NCBI RefSeq assembly: GCF_946886895.1
Contig: NZ_CAMPJO010000001.1
Span: 62,001 to 126,000 of the forward strand
Source: an uncultured Marinobacter sp.
GTDB taxonomy: Bacteria; Pseudomonadota; Gammaproteobacteria; Pseudomonadales; Oleiphilaceae
Direction: 5' to 3'
DNA: 64,000 nucleotides
Part shown: in pieces, positions 19,912 through 27,174 of the stretch
Layout: each line of letters starts with the position of its first letter
How positions within the stretch are numbered: the stretch's first letter is position 1
Translations under genes and position numbers: made by a program
Notes under the pieces: generated by a model
What the model was told of the DNA's origin: nothing
Database searches by the model: none
The model's input: the letters and a program-made list of their open reading frames with translations, nothing else

Positions 19912-21600
19912 TCAAGGCGGGCCGATCTCACACGCCAGCACCAGCGCCCAGAATTCCGAAAAATCGCTCACCACCACATCGGGTTTGTCCGGATGTTTAT
20001 GTGTACCGGGAAAGATCCTGTTCAGCCACGGCAGATCCCACTGGGCGCCATTGAAGAACACCGACGTCATGCCGGCACGTTTTGCGGCGATCACATCGGT
20101 GGTGCTGTCGCCCACATACCAGACGCTCGGGTCCGGCGGATAATCCAGCTTCTGGACCGCCCTCAGTAACTGGTCCGGGTGGGGCTTTCGCAATGGTGTG
20201 TCATCGCCGCAGACATCCACATCGAACAGCTCCGTCCAACCGGTATCCTCAACCGCCGCCAGCTCATGCTCGAAGAATTCACGGTCCCGGTTGGTGATGA
20301 CACCCACCTGAATACCCAGCCGGCGAAGGCCCTCCAGCACATCCCGAACCCTGGGCTCAAACGCCTTTACCGTGCCGTAGTGGTTCCGGTAATGGTCATT
20401 GAACGCCCGATGCGCCACCTGCTTGGCGTCCTGATCCTCGCCGAACAGAACCTCGAAGATATCGGTACGGGATATCTTGCGATCCGCCCTGACCTTGGGA
20501 TGCAGCCTGGCGAACGCCCGCACATAGGCCACCAGCTTGACGTCTTCCGGTGTTTTACTGTCTTCCGGTGCCACCATGCGCTCCATCAGCCCCAGCCGAT
20601 GGAAATCTGGCAGCATGTCATCCACGGCGTGGTACATGGCGTCCAGAGTGTCCACCAGGGTCGCGTGCCAGTCGAACAACACCACCGCCGGCCGGATCAG
20701 CCTCACCACCGCCGGATGCCAGTCCGGCTCAATCCTCGGCTCCGGCCGTTGCGGTGGCGGAAACGGTTTCGGCCGGACTTCCGCAGGCGCTTGCCGGAAA
20801 GCCTCCGGGTGGCCACGCTCCAGCAGCGCCAGTAAATCCATCAGATCCTCGAAGCTGTCCAGAACCGCCACCGGCGCATCACGAAAGGAAAACCAGCTGT
20901 CAATCCGGGCGGCCTCCCAGCCGGCACCGTTGTAGAACACGCCGGCCACACCGGCACGGTTGGCGGTCAGCATGTCCACGTAGCTGTCGCCCACGTACCA
21001 CGCCCGCTGGTCCACCGGCAGGTTCAGCGTTTCCAGTACCTTGAGGATGACTTCCGGGTCCGGCTTGTATTCAGTGACATCGTCCGCGCACACGGTGGCG
21101 TCAAAAAGGTGCTGCCAGCGGCCCTGGTCCACGGTTTTCAGCTCCCGGTCCAGGAATTCCCGGTTCCGATTGGTGGATACCGCCAGCCGGATTCCCATGG
21201 ACTTCAGGGCAACCAGATACTCATGGGCACCGGACTGGAACGGCTTCACCTGACCAAAGTACTTCCGGTAAGCGGCGTTGTAGGCTTTGTGGGCAATCAG
21301 TTTGGCGTCTTTATCATCGCCGAAGATGGCGTTGAAGATATCCGTACGGGAGACCCTGCGCTCCGCCAGAATTCGCGGATGCAGGCGACGGAAAATCCGG
21401 ATGTAACGCACCAGTCGGGCATCATCCGAGGTGCGACACCGGTCCTCCGGCAGCAGCCGCTCCACCAGCCCCAGTTCCTCCAACTGCGGCAGCATGTCTT
21501 CCATGGCGCTGAACATGGCGTCGTGGGTGTCTACCAGAGTGCCGTGCCAGTCGAATATGAGTACCGAAGGAGCTGAAATAAAATCCCTGAATCGGGCCAT
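19912..21600 (-). CDS. Tandem-domain HAD-superfamily protein with His in motif I
   Basis: A 562-residue cytoplasmic protein made of two homologous HAD units (about residues 10-265 and 300-555) joined by a Pro-rich linker (PKPFPPPQRPEP). Each has motif I with the nucleophilic Asp (D17 and D310) but with His at the position two residues later (DWHGTLVD and DWHATLVD), motif II in VSTNRNREF / VITNRDREF, the motif III Lys in YKPDPE / RKPHPD, and motif IV GDSYVD / GDSTTD. The start at 21600 has GGGAGG upstream and places motif I at the usual distance. Substrate unknown. It converges on the preceding gene with 2 bp between stops. Confidence 0.75.
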   Translation of the reverse strand: MARFRDFISAPSVLIFDWHGTLVDTHDAMFSAMEDMLPQLEELGLVERLLPEDRCRTSDDARLVRYIRIFRRLHPRILAERRVSRTDIFNAIFGDDKDAKLIAHKAYNAAYRKYFGQVKPFQSGAHEYLVALKSMGIRLAVSTNRNREFLDRELKTVDQGRWQHLFDATVCADDVTEYKPDPEVILKVLETLNLPVDQRAWYVGDSYVDMLTANRAGVAGVFYNGAGWEAARIDSWFSFRDAPVAVLDSFEDLMDLLALLERGHPEAFRQAPAEVRPKPFPPPQRPEPRIEPDWHPAVVRLIRPAVVLFDWHATLVDTLDAMYHAVDDMLPDFHRLGLMERMVAPEDSKTPEDVKLVAYVRAFARLHPKVRADRKISRTDIFEVLFGEDQDAKQVAHRAFNDHYRNHYGTVKAFEPRVRDVLEGLRRLGIQVGVITNRDREFFEHELAAVEDTGWTELFDVDVCGDDTPLRKPHPDQLLRAVQKLDYPPDPSVWYVGDSTTDVIAAKRAGMTSVFFNGAQWDLPWLNRIFPGTHKHPDKPDVVVSDFSEFWALVLACEIGPP

Positions 21601-21727
21601 GCCGTGCCTCCCAATAAAACACACCGAACGCCGGCCTTGAAATCCGCCGCCGGGCCGGTAACACTCTGCAGCACTGATAAGAAAGATAAACCCGGTTTCC
21701 CGTGAGCGCACGCAACGAGTGGTATCT

Positions 21728-22567
21728 ATGTCAGGCTTACGTTACCTGCTGCCCTACGATTTTTCGCCGCTGACCCTGCTCAGTTACATGCTTGTGCTCG
21801 GGCTTTACGGCGTCGCCTTACTCAGAATGCCCGAGAATGAACGGCCCGGGCCAGGCCGTATCGTTACCTTCGTACTGGGGGTCATGCTGTGCTATGGCGT
21901 CATGCAGACCCGTTTTGACTACTACTCCCAGTACATGTTCTTCGTCCACCGGGGCCAGCACCTGATCCTGCACCATCTGGGGCCGGTGTTGATTGCCCTG
22001 TCCAACCCGCTCCCGGTGATGCGGTTCTGGTATCGGCAGATGTCGCCGTCCATGCGCTCCTGGCTGCGGCCGATCGGCTGGGCATACCGGGTGTTGCAGC
22101 AACCGGCCATCGCCTCAATTCTGTTCGTGGGGCTGATTTACTTCTGGTTGTGGCCGCCGATTCATTTCGACGCCATGCTCAGCCGACAGCTTTACTGGGT
22201 GATGAACTGGAGCATGCTGCTGGACGGCCTGCTGTTCTGGTGGCTGATCTTTGACCCCCGCTCGCCGGCAATCACCAACGCCCTGGGCTACGGCAAGCGC
22301 ATCCTGCTGCTGGCCCTGGTGGCGATACCCCAAATGATTCTCGGCGCCTGGATCGTCTTCTCCAGAGGCATGGTGTACGACGTATACGAAGTCTGCGGTC
22401 GGGCCTGGCCCATGCCCCCGGAAACCGACCAGTTGCTGGGCGGCCTGCTGACCTGGATTCCACCGGCCATGATGAGCATCGTCGGCATCCTGATCGTGCT
22501 GCGCCGGGCCATGCATGAAGACGGTAAATTTCCAAAAGCACGTTCGCTGGCAGGGGGAAATGCATAA
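21728..22567 (+). CDS. ctaG: CtaG-like (caa3-type) cytochrome c oxidase assembly membrane protein
   Basis: Polytopic membrane protein of 279 residues with about seven hydrophobic segments. Family hallmarks of the caa3-type CtaG group are visible: FFVHRGQHLILHHLGPVLIALSNP with its paired His residues, SRQLYWVMNWSMLLDGLLFWWLIFDPR, and a PQMILGAWIVF helix. The ATG at 21728 is preferred over a GTG nine bases earlier because it starts the conserved protein and has GAGTGG upstream. The stop shares one base with the start of the Sco gene, so the pair probably acts together in copper delivery to oxidase. Confidence 0.82.
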   Translation: MSGLRYLLPYDFSPLTLLSYMLVLGLYGVALLRMPENERPGPGRIVTFVLGVMLCYGVMQTRFDYYSQYMFFVHRGQHLILHHLGPVLIALSNPLPVMRFWYRQMSPSMRSWLRPIGWAYRVLQQPAIASILFVGLIYFWLWPPIHFDAMLSRQLYWVMNWSMLLDGLLFWWLIFDPRSPAITNALGYGKRILLLALVAIPQMILGAWIVFSRGMVYDVYEVCGRAWPMPPETDQLLGGLLTWIPPAMMSIVGILIVLRRAMHEDGKFPKARSLAGGNA

Positions 22568-23160
22568 TGATGACGCGACTGTTCTGGCTCATGTTCGCGG
22601 CCCTGGCATTGACCGGATGCGCCGGGGGCGACGATAACTGGCATGGCAAGGATATTTCCAGCCTGATGCCAAAGCTCGAATTCAGGCTCAGGGGGGCCGG
22701 CAGTGAAACCGTCACCCCGGCCGACTCCGGGGGCAATATCCGCCTGCTGTACTTTGGCTTCACGTCCTGTCCCGATGTCTGCCCGACCACCCTCACGGAC
22801 CTGCGTCGCTCCATCCGTCAACTGCCGGAGGAATACCAGGATGACGTCACCACCCTGTTCGTGAGCGTTGATCCACGCCGGGATACGCCGGAGCGCCTGG
22901 CCAGCTACGTGAACTTCTTCGGTGACCAGGTGGTGGGCCTGACCGGAACCGAAGCGGAACTGCGAAAACTCGCCAAACGATACCGGACCACCTTCGGTTA
23001 CGACGAACCCGATGCCAGCGGCAACTACAACGTTTCCCACAGCAGTGCGGTTTATGTCTTTGACCGCGCCGGCAACGCCCGGCTCCTCCTGCGCCCGGAG
23101 CTTTCTCCGGAGCAGGTCAGCGAAGATCTGGCACAATTGGCCAGGGAATCCCGGACCTGA
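22567..23160 (+). CDS. SCO1/SenC-family copper chaperone lipoprotein
   Basis: Thioredoxin-fold copper chaperone or thiol reductase for cytochrome oxidase, 197 residues. The N-terminus is a lipoprotein signal (FAALALTGC). The copper ligands are present: the CxxxC motif in FGFTSCPDVCPTTL and the distal His in YNVSHSSAVYVFD; the SVDPRRDTP motif is also typical. It begins on the last base of the ctaG stop, with a second ATG immediately following. It lies at the left border of the copper island. Confidence 0.9.
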   Translation: MMTRLFWLMFAALALTGCAGGDDNWHGKDISSLMPKLEFRLRGAGSETVTPADSGGNIRLLYFGFTSCPDVCPTTLTDLRRSIRQLPEEYQDDVTTLFVSVDPRRDTPERLASYVNFFGDQVVGLTGTEAELRKLAKRYRTTFGYDEPDASGNYNVSHSSAVYVFDRAGNARLLLRPELSPEQVSEDLAQLARESRT

Positions 23161-23624
23161 TGACCGGGCGTGCTCCAACCCCGCCGTCACCGCACCAGAC
23201 AGGCTGCCGCTTGCAGTGGCCGGCGTGGGTTCAAGGCCGGCCTGATATGAATGAGCAGACAGACTATCCAAGCCGGTGTCATGGCTTTGTGGGCGTTTCG
23301 CCAGGAAAATGTCAAAAGAGGAGATACCGGAGGAAGGTTTAGCCATTTGACCCTGTTGCAACCGCCGCGCCCGAGCTCAATCAACTCGCCGATAGACATG
23401 AAAGAACGTGAGTTCTGTGCTTGACGTATGAGCTACTCAAGGGTTTTATAGTTACGTTATCAAGGCCCTATTCGAAACGGGACTCCGCCCGACGCCCTCT
23501 CCTGACCTGATACGGCTTTTTTCGCCCGGCCCCAATCCCGGGCAAACCAAATCAACAGTCCCGATTTACAGGCAGTGCTGGCGGATATCTGGCTATGTGT
23601 TGGCCTGCCTGTCAGGAGATCACG
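23161..23624 (+). promoter_or_regulatory. 464-bp gap with a candidate MerR-type promoter
   Basis: No convincing gene is visible between the Sco gene and the small secreted protein; short open frames lack ribosome sites and family features. At 23421-23451 there is a -35 TTGACG and a TTATAG separated by 19 bp, the long spacer used by MerR-family activators such as CueR, with a weak CTTGA/TCAAG symmetry. It points toward the small copper-island genes. No MerR/CueR gene is adjacent, so the regulator would be elsewhere. The rest of the gap shows nothing I recognise. Confidence 0.4.
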
Positions 23625-23777
23625 ATGAAAAACATGACGTTCAAAGTTATTAGCACGGCTATTGTCCTCGCTGCCACCGTGGGTAGTTTTTCCGTCTTCG
23701 CTCACCAGTCTGAGCACCAGGGGAAGGACATAATGGGTGGTGGCGCCGACGACGAGGAAGACGCTGACGCCAACTGA
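23625..23777 (+). CDS. Small secreted acidic protein of the copper island, unknown function
   Basis: A 50-residue product with a textbook Sec signal peptide (MKNMTFKVISTAIVLAATVG onward, cleavage near VFA-HQ) leaving a mature peptide of about 25 residues that begins HQSEHQGKDIM and ends in an acidic run, GADDEEDADAN. AGGAG lies eight bases before the ATG, a strong start. The two His residues, one Met and the Asp/Glu cluster could bind metal, which suits the neighbouring copper genes, but this is inference. Too short for confident family assignment. Confidence 0.6.
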   Translation: MKNMTFKVISTAIVLAATVGSFSVFAHQSEHQGKDIMGGGADDEEDADAN

Positions 23778-23876
23778 CGGTTTTGGCAACAACCTGAACT
23801 GAAATCAATCGCCCGGGGCGGCCAAGGCAACCCCGGGCCTTACGCTGCCCATTATCGATTCACATTGAGGATTACC

Positions 23877-24389
23877 ATGAAGATGAAAAAACGCGCCCTG
23901 TTCACGGGTGTGGCTGCCATAGTTGCCGCCGTCGGGGCCACCACGCTGGCACTCCAGGCCAGCGGACCCGCCAAGGCGTCATCTACCCAGGCCTCCAGCG
24001 GCGCGACTGGCCCAGCCATCACCATCTACAAGAGTCCCAATTGCAGTTGCTGTCAATCCTGGGCGGAGCACCTCGCCGCCAACGGTTTTAAGACCAGCAT
24101 CGTGGAAACCGACAACCTCAATGACATCAAGCAGGAACACGGCGTACCCCGTGAAATGGCCTCCTGCCACACCGCGTTGATCGGTGACCTTGTGATTGAG
24201 GGGCATGTCCCGGCAGAGGACATTGTCGCTTACCTGGAAAATCTCCAGTTCAATACAGTAGGGCTCTCAGTGCCCGGCATGGTCCAGGGCAGTCCCGGCA
24301 TGGAGACCGGCAAGAAGGAGGATTACCAGGTCATCGCCTTCAGTGCCCAAGGCCAGCAAAGCGTGTTCCGCGAACATAGCGATTACTGA
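23877..24389 (+). CDS. DUF411-family exported metal-binding protein
   Basis: A 170-residue protein with an N-terminal signal or anchor segment (residues 5-25) and a DUF411 domain. Key features are IYKSPNCSCCQSWAEHLAANGF with the CxCC cysteines, VPREMASCHTALIGDLVIEGHVPAEDI with a Cys-His pair, and the downstream GLSVPGMVQGSPGME Met-rich stretch. DUF411 proteins occur with copper-resistance genes and are thought to bind copper. GAGG precedes the ATG; an in-frame ATG at 23865 is less likely. It is followed after 10 bp by the BNR-like gene, suggesting an operon. Confidence 0.85.
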   Translation: MKMKKRALFTGVAAIVAAVGATTLALQASGPAKASSTQASSGATGPAITIYKSPNCSCCQSWAEHLAANGFKTSIVETDNLNDIKQEHGVPREMASCHTALIGDLVIEGHVPAEDIVAYLENLQFNTVGLSVPGMVQGSPGMETGKKEDYQVIAFSAQGQQSVFREHSDY

Positions 24390-24399
24390 GGCCGGGCCC

Positions 24400-25254
24400 A
24401 TGAAAGCGATTACCCACTCTCTTACCAGGACAGCCTGGCGCTATTGCTTGCTCACGCTTGTGGCCATTCTGCCGGCCCTGGCTCATGCCCAAACCCCAGC
24501 CGATGCCCAATCCGTACAGGCATTGACCACCAGCTCGTCAGGCGCCCTCCTGGTGCTGCGTGACCGCAGCCTGTTTGCCATTGACGGTGGAACGTCCACC
24601 GAGATCACGCTACCGGCAACCAACCAGGGGGGGCAACCCGCCTCCCTGGCCAAAGGTGCGGATGGCAGTGTCTACCTGGCCGGCCCGGGCCTGGGCGTCT
24701 GGCGCTATGACGGTGCCGACGAACGCTGGCAATCCCTCAACGACACCCTGCCCGATCTCGGTATCACTGCCATTGCCGCTCATGCCACCCAGCCGGACAC
24801 CCTGTACGCCTATCATGGCGAAGAAGGCATGTTCCGGTCCAGGGACGGCGGCGCCAAGTGGGTAAAAGTCGACAGTGGCCCGCGGGAGCCGGTGCAGGCA
24901 TTCCTGCACTCGGACATGCCCGGCAGCATGGAAAGCGGCTGGCTTTTTGCGGGTACGACCCGTGGCGTCGCACGCTCCATGGACTGTTTCTGCTTCTGGG
25001 GCGATGCGGGGGATCTGCGAGGTACGGTGTCCGCCATCAGCTATGATCCTGCGGCTCCGGAAAACGTCTATGCCGTGGTGGAGGGGCAGCTTCATCACAG
25101 TGCGGACGGCGGCGAAACCTGGGTGCCCTTTAAAGTGTCCCAAACCGTGACCGCCCTTGTTTTCTCGCCGGCACACGGGCTAGTGGTGGGCACTGCCGAG
25201 GGAAACCTGCTGGCCCTGAATGCCGACCGCGAATGGACGCCGATCCATGAATAA
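24400..25254 (+). CDS. Exported BNR/sortilin-like beta-propeller protein
   Basis: A 284-residue protein with a signal peptide ending LAHA-QTP. The mature part holds several beta-propeller strands with BNR or Asp-box-like repeats, for example GMFRSRDGGAKWVKVDSG and QLHHSADGGETWVPFKVS, and the general pattern of photosystem-stability/sortilin-type propellers. The role is unknown; location between a DUF411 copper protein and a cytochrome c suggests a periplasmic function in metal or redox handling. The stop overlaps the cytochrome c start by eight bases, so the two are probably translated together. A CFCFWGDAG segment is a possible metal or disulfide site. Confidence 0.65.
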   Translation: MKAITHSLTRTAWRYCLLTLVAILPALAHAQTPADAQSVQALTTSSSGALLVLRDRSLFAIDGGTSTEITLPATNQGGQPASLAKGADGSVYLAGPGLGVWRYDGADERWQSLNDTLPDLGITAIAAHATQPDTLYAYHGEEGMFRSRDGGAKWVKVDSGPREPVQAFLHSDMPGSMESGWLFAGTTRGVARSMDCFCFWGDAGDLRGTVSAISYDPAAPENVYAVVEGQLHHSADGGETWVPFKVSQTVTALVFSPAHGLVVGTAEGNLLALNADREWTPIHE

Positions 25255-25675
25255 GTGGATCGGCTCGCTGGCCTTACTCGTTGCGCCGGTTCTTGCGTTT
25301 GCTTCCGGCGGGCCGCCGGGGCGCGACGGTGTGCCGGCGGAAGTGGCACAGGGCCGTCAGATTTATGAGCAAACCTGCGCCGCCTGCCACGGATGGCAGG
25401 GGGAAGGCGCCACCGATTGGAAACAGCCGGATATCAAAGGTGAAATGCCTGCGCCACCCCATAACGAGGCAGGTCACACCTGGCGCCACAGCGATGCCAT
25501 GCTGTTCAAAATGATCGAAAAGGGGTGGCGACATCCCTTCAATAAAACCGATCGGCTGACCATGCCAGCGTTCGGAGAAAATCTGACTGACCAGGAAATA
25601 CACGCGGTAATCGAGTACCTCAAAACACTCTGGACGGATGAACAACGTAAGTACCAAAAGACAGAAAGCCAGTAG
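25247..25675 (+). CDS. Small periplasmic class I cytochrome c
   Basis: A 142-residue exported monohaem cytochrome c. After a signal peptide (MNKWIGSLALLVAPVLAFA) the haem site is QIYEQTCAACHGWQGEGATDW and the distal Met lies in LTMPAFGENLTDQEIHAVIEYLKTLW, the usual C-terminal helix. The ATG at 25247 sits inside the end of the BNR-like gene. Immediately after its TAG, in the same frame, comes a remnant of a YeeE/DUF6691-type membrane protein. Similar small cytochromes accompany copper-resistance genes in related bacteria, probably for electron transfer. Confidence 0.85.
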   Translation: MNKWIGSLALLVAPVLAFASGGPPGRDGVPAEVAQGRQIYEQTCAACHGWQGEGATDWKQPDIKGEMPAPPHNEAGHTWRHSDAMLFKMIEKGWRHPFNKTDRLTMPAFGENLTDQEIHAVIEYLKTLWTDEQRKYQKTESQ

Positions 25676-25843
25676 CTGCTTGCCTCGTGGATGCTGGCCG
25701 GTGCCGCGATATTCGGGATAGGCTGGGGGCTGTCGGGCTATTGTCCAGGACCCGCATTCGCATCAATAAGTGGCATAACCTGGCCGCTGTTGGCGTTATT
25801 ATTGTCGATGGTCTTTGGTTGGTGGGTAGCCCGGCAGGTTTGA
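25676..25843 (+). pseudogene. 3' remnant of a DUF6691/YeeE-type membrane protein
   Basis: Directly after the cytochrome c stop and in the same frame, 55 codons read LLASWMLAGAAIFGIGWGLS, then GYCPGPAFASISG and a last hydrophobic segment ending VARQV before TGA. The FGxGWGLxGYCPGPA motif is the hallmark of the C-terminal half of DUF6691/YedE-like proteins. There is no start codon region or N-terminal half, so this is a truncated leftover, probably from a deletion in the copper island. Confidence 0.65.
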
Positions 25844-25960
25844 CGCCTGAGCCCTTCCATAACGGGCTCTTTGACTTCAGCATGATGTCCCCCTGTAACC
25901 GGCTATCAATCTCCTCATGGCCTTACATCATACCTTCACGCATCAGCATAAATTGATTTG

Positions 25961-26149
25961 TTATTTTTCGAGTTTGATCGCCCTCAATCTCAGAGCATTC
26001 GCTATGACACTGACAGACGACAGCGACATGCCAAAGACCGGATCTTTGGCTGTGTGCTCGCCGGAGTCCTCTTGGTTGTGATGATGCGCGTGTTGGTGCT
26101 CAGCCCTTGCGATCTCCAGTTTTGTCGGCCGGCCAATCCGCAAACGCAA
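25961..26149 (-). pseudogene. Probable internally deleted remnant of a copper P-type ATPase
   Basis: A 62-codon minus-strand frame ends SLSSVSVIANALRLRAIKL, the characteristic last segment of copper-translocating P-type ATPases. Before it stands HQHAHHHNQEDSGEHTAKD followed by PVFGM, which resembles the His-rich leader and DPVCGM motif at the other end of such ATPases, here with Cys changed to Phe. All of the pump (TM helices, CPC, DKTGT) is missing. The most economical reading is a large internal deletion joining N- and C-terminal codons. The 5' part overlaps the small membrane protein gene, so the exact start is uncertain. Confidence 0.55.
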
Positions 26150-26327
26150 TGAAATAGAGCAGAATGAGGTTAGCGATGGGAATCAGTATCAGGACTCCCA
26201 TCCACCCCGGATACCCCGTACGCTGGCAAATACGCCAGACGGGTATCACCACCACAACGGCAACGACCAACATCCACAGCCAGTGCCCGGCCCACATAGT
26301 GTTTCCAGACATGTTATCCCCCATCAT
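26100..26327 (-). CDS. Small two-helix membrane protein of unknown function
   Basis: A 75-residue protein (MMGDNMSGNTMWAGHWLWML start) with two hydrophobic segments, about residues 15-32 and 43-62, joined by a short basic loop, RICQRTGYPGW, and a polar tail. The start at 26327 has AGGGGA nine bases upstream; an ATG three bases in is equally possible. Found between copB and the copper-ATPase remnant on the same strand, so it may belong to the copper module. Met-rich at its N-terminus. I do not recognise a named family. Confidence 0.6.
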   Translation of the reverse strand: MMGDNMSGNTMWAGHWLWMLVVAVVVVIPVWRICQRTGYPGWMGVLILIPIANLILLYFIAFADWPADKTGDRKG

Positions 26328-26424
26328 GGCAATATCCCCTTTGTTGGAATACCTGTCACTCAACCACCCGAACCTGGATTGTCTCTGACAATGGGCCGAG
26401 GGAATGGGCCCATTAAACCTGAGA

Positions 26425-27174
26425 TCAGAACGTGATGCGGGCGCCGACCACGGCAAACCAGTCTTCCGTTCCGGCGCCCTCAGCTTCGGCAAAGTCAGCG
26501 GTGTCACCGTACTTACGCTCATGCACCACGCCAACATAGGGTGAGAAGGCGCGGTCGACCAGATCATAACTCAGCCTTAGGCCGGTTTCGCTGGAAACGA
26601 GACCTTTGCCAACGCCGATCTCCCGGTCCTCACTGAACGCCACCGTGGCATCCAGAGTGGCTGAGAGAATCCAGTAATTGGTCAACAGCAACTCGTACTC
26701 GACATCCAGTTCGGCGGAGGTTTCGCCCTCGTTACTCACGTACAGGTTGGCATCCACCTCGAACCATTGCGGTGCCAACCCGGTAACACCCAGAACCGCG
26801 TAGGTGCGGTCCGGGCCTTCGGGCGTATCGAATCGCACCCCCGCCTTGGCGTCGAAGAAGTCGGAAATGGGAACCTGCCCGACCAGCTGGTTTTCCAGCC
26901 CTTCGTAGGCCTGCTCTGCAATGGCGTATTCGCCTTTGGTCAGCCATCGGACTTTCAGATCATCGGTGCCGTAGAAAACGTCCGCATTCCAGACGCCCAG
27001 CTCTTCATCGTCATCGCTGTATCGGTATTCAAGCTCCTCAAACTGAACACCCCAGAAGGTCAGTGGCTGCTTCCGGGCGGTAGTGTCGACGATCATTTCC
27101 TGGGCGACGACAGCCGTTGGCAGCACCGCCGGACCCAGCAGACTGGTGCACACAAGAGCGCGGATACGACTCAT
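26425..27174 (-). CDS. copB: Copper resistance protein B (outer membrane)
   Basis: Outer-membrane beta-barrel of the PcoB/CopB family, 249 residues with a signal peptide ending VVAQ. Family motifs include LTFWGVQFEELEYRYSDD, the KGEYAIAEQAYEGLENQLV stretch, and a barrel ending SPYVGVVHERKYGDTAD ... VVGARITF with C-terminal Phe. It lacks the Met/His-rich N-terminal repeats of longer CopB proteins. Its ATG overlaps the copA stop by four bases (ATGA), so copA and copB are coupled. It works with CopA in periplasmic copper tolerance. Confidence 0.9.
   Translation of the reverse strand: MSRIRALVCTSLLGPAVLPTAVVAQEMIVDTTARKQPLTFWGVQFEELEYRYSDDDEELGVWNADVFYGTDDLKVRWLTKGEYAIAEQAYEGLENQLVGQVPISDFFDAKAGVRFDTPEGPDRTYAVLGVTGLAPQWFEVDANLYVSNEGETSAELDVEYELLLTNYWILSATLDATVAFSEDREIGVGKGLVSSETGLRLSYDLVDRAFSPYVGVVHERKYGDTADFAEAEGAGTEDWFAVVGARITF

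Noticed and set aside
23247..23342. Short frame starting MNEQTDYPSRCHG after the Sco gene
   Set aside because: No ribosome site, no signal or family feature; treated as part of the non-coding gap.
22288..23361. Minus-strand frame of 357 codons
   Set aside because: Opposite ctaG and the Sco gene, both with clear motifs.
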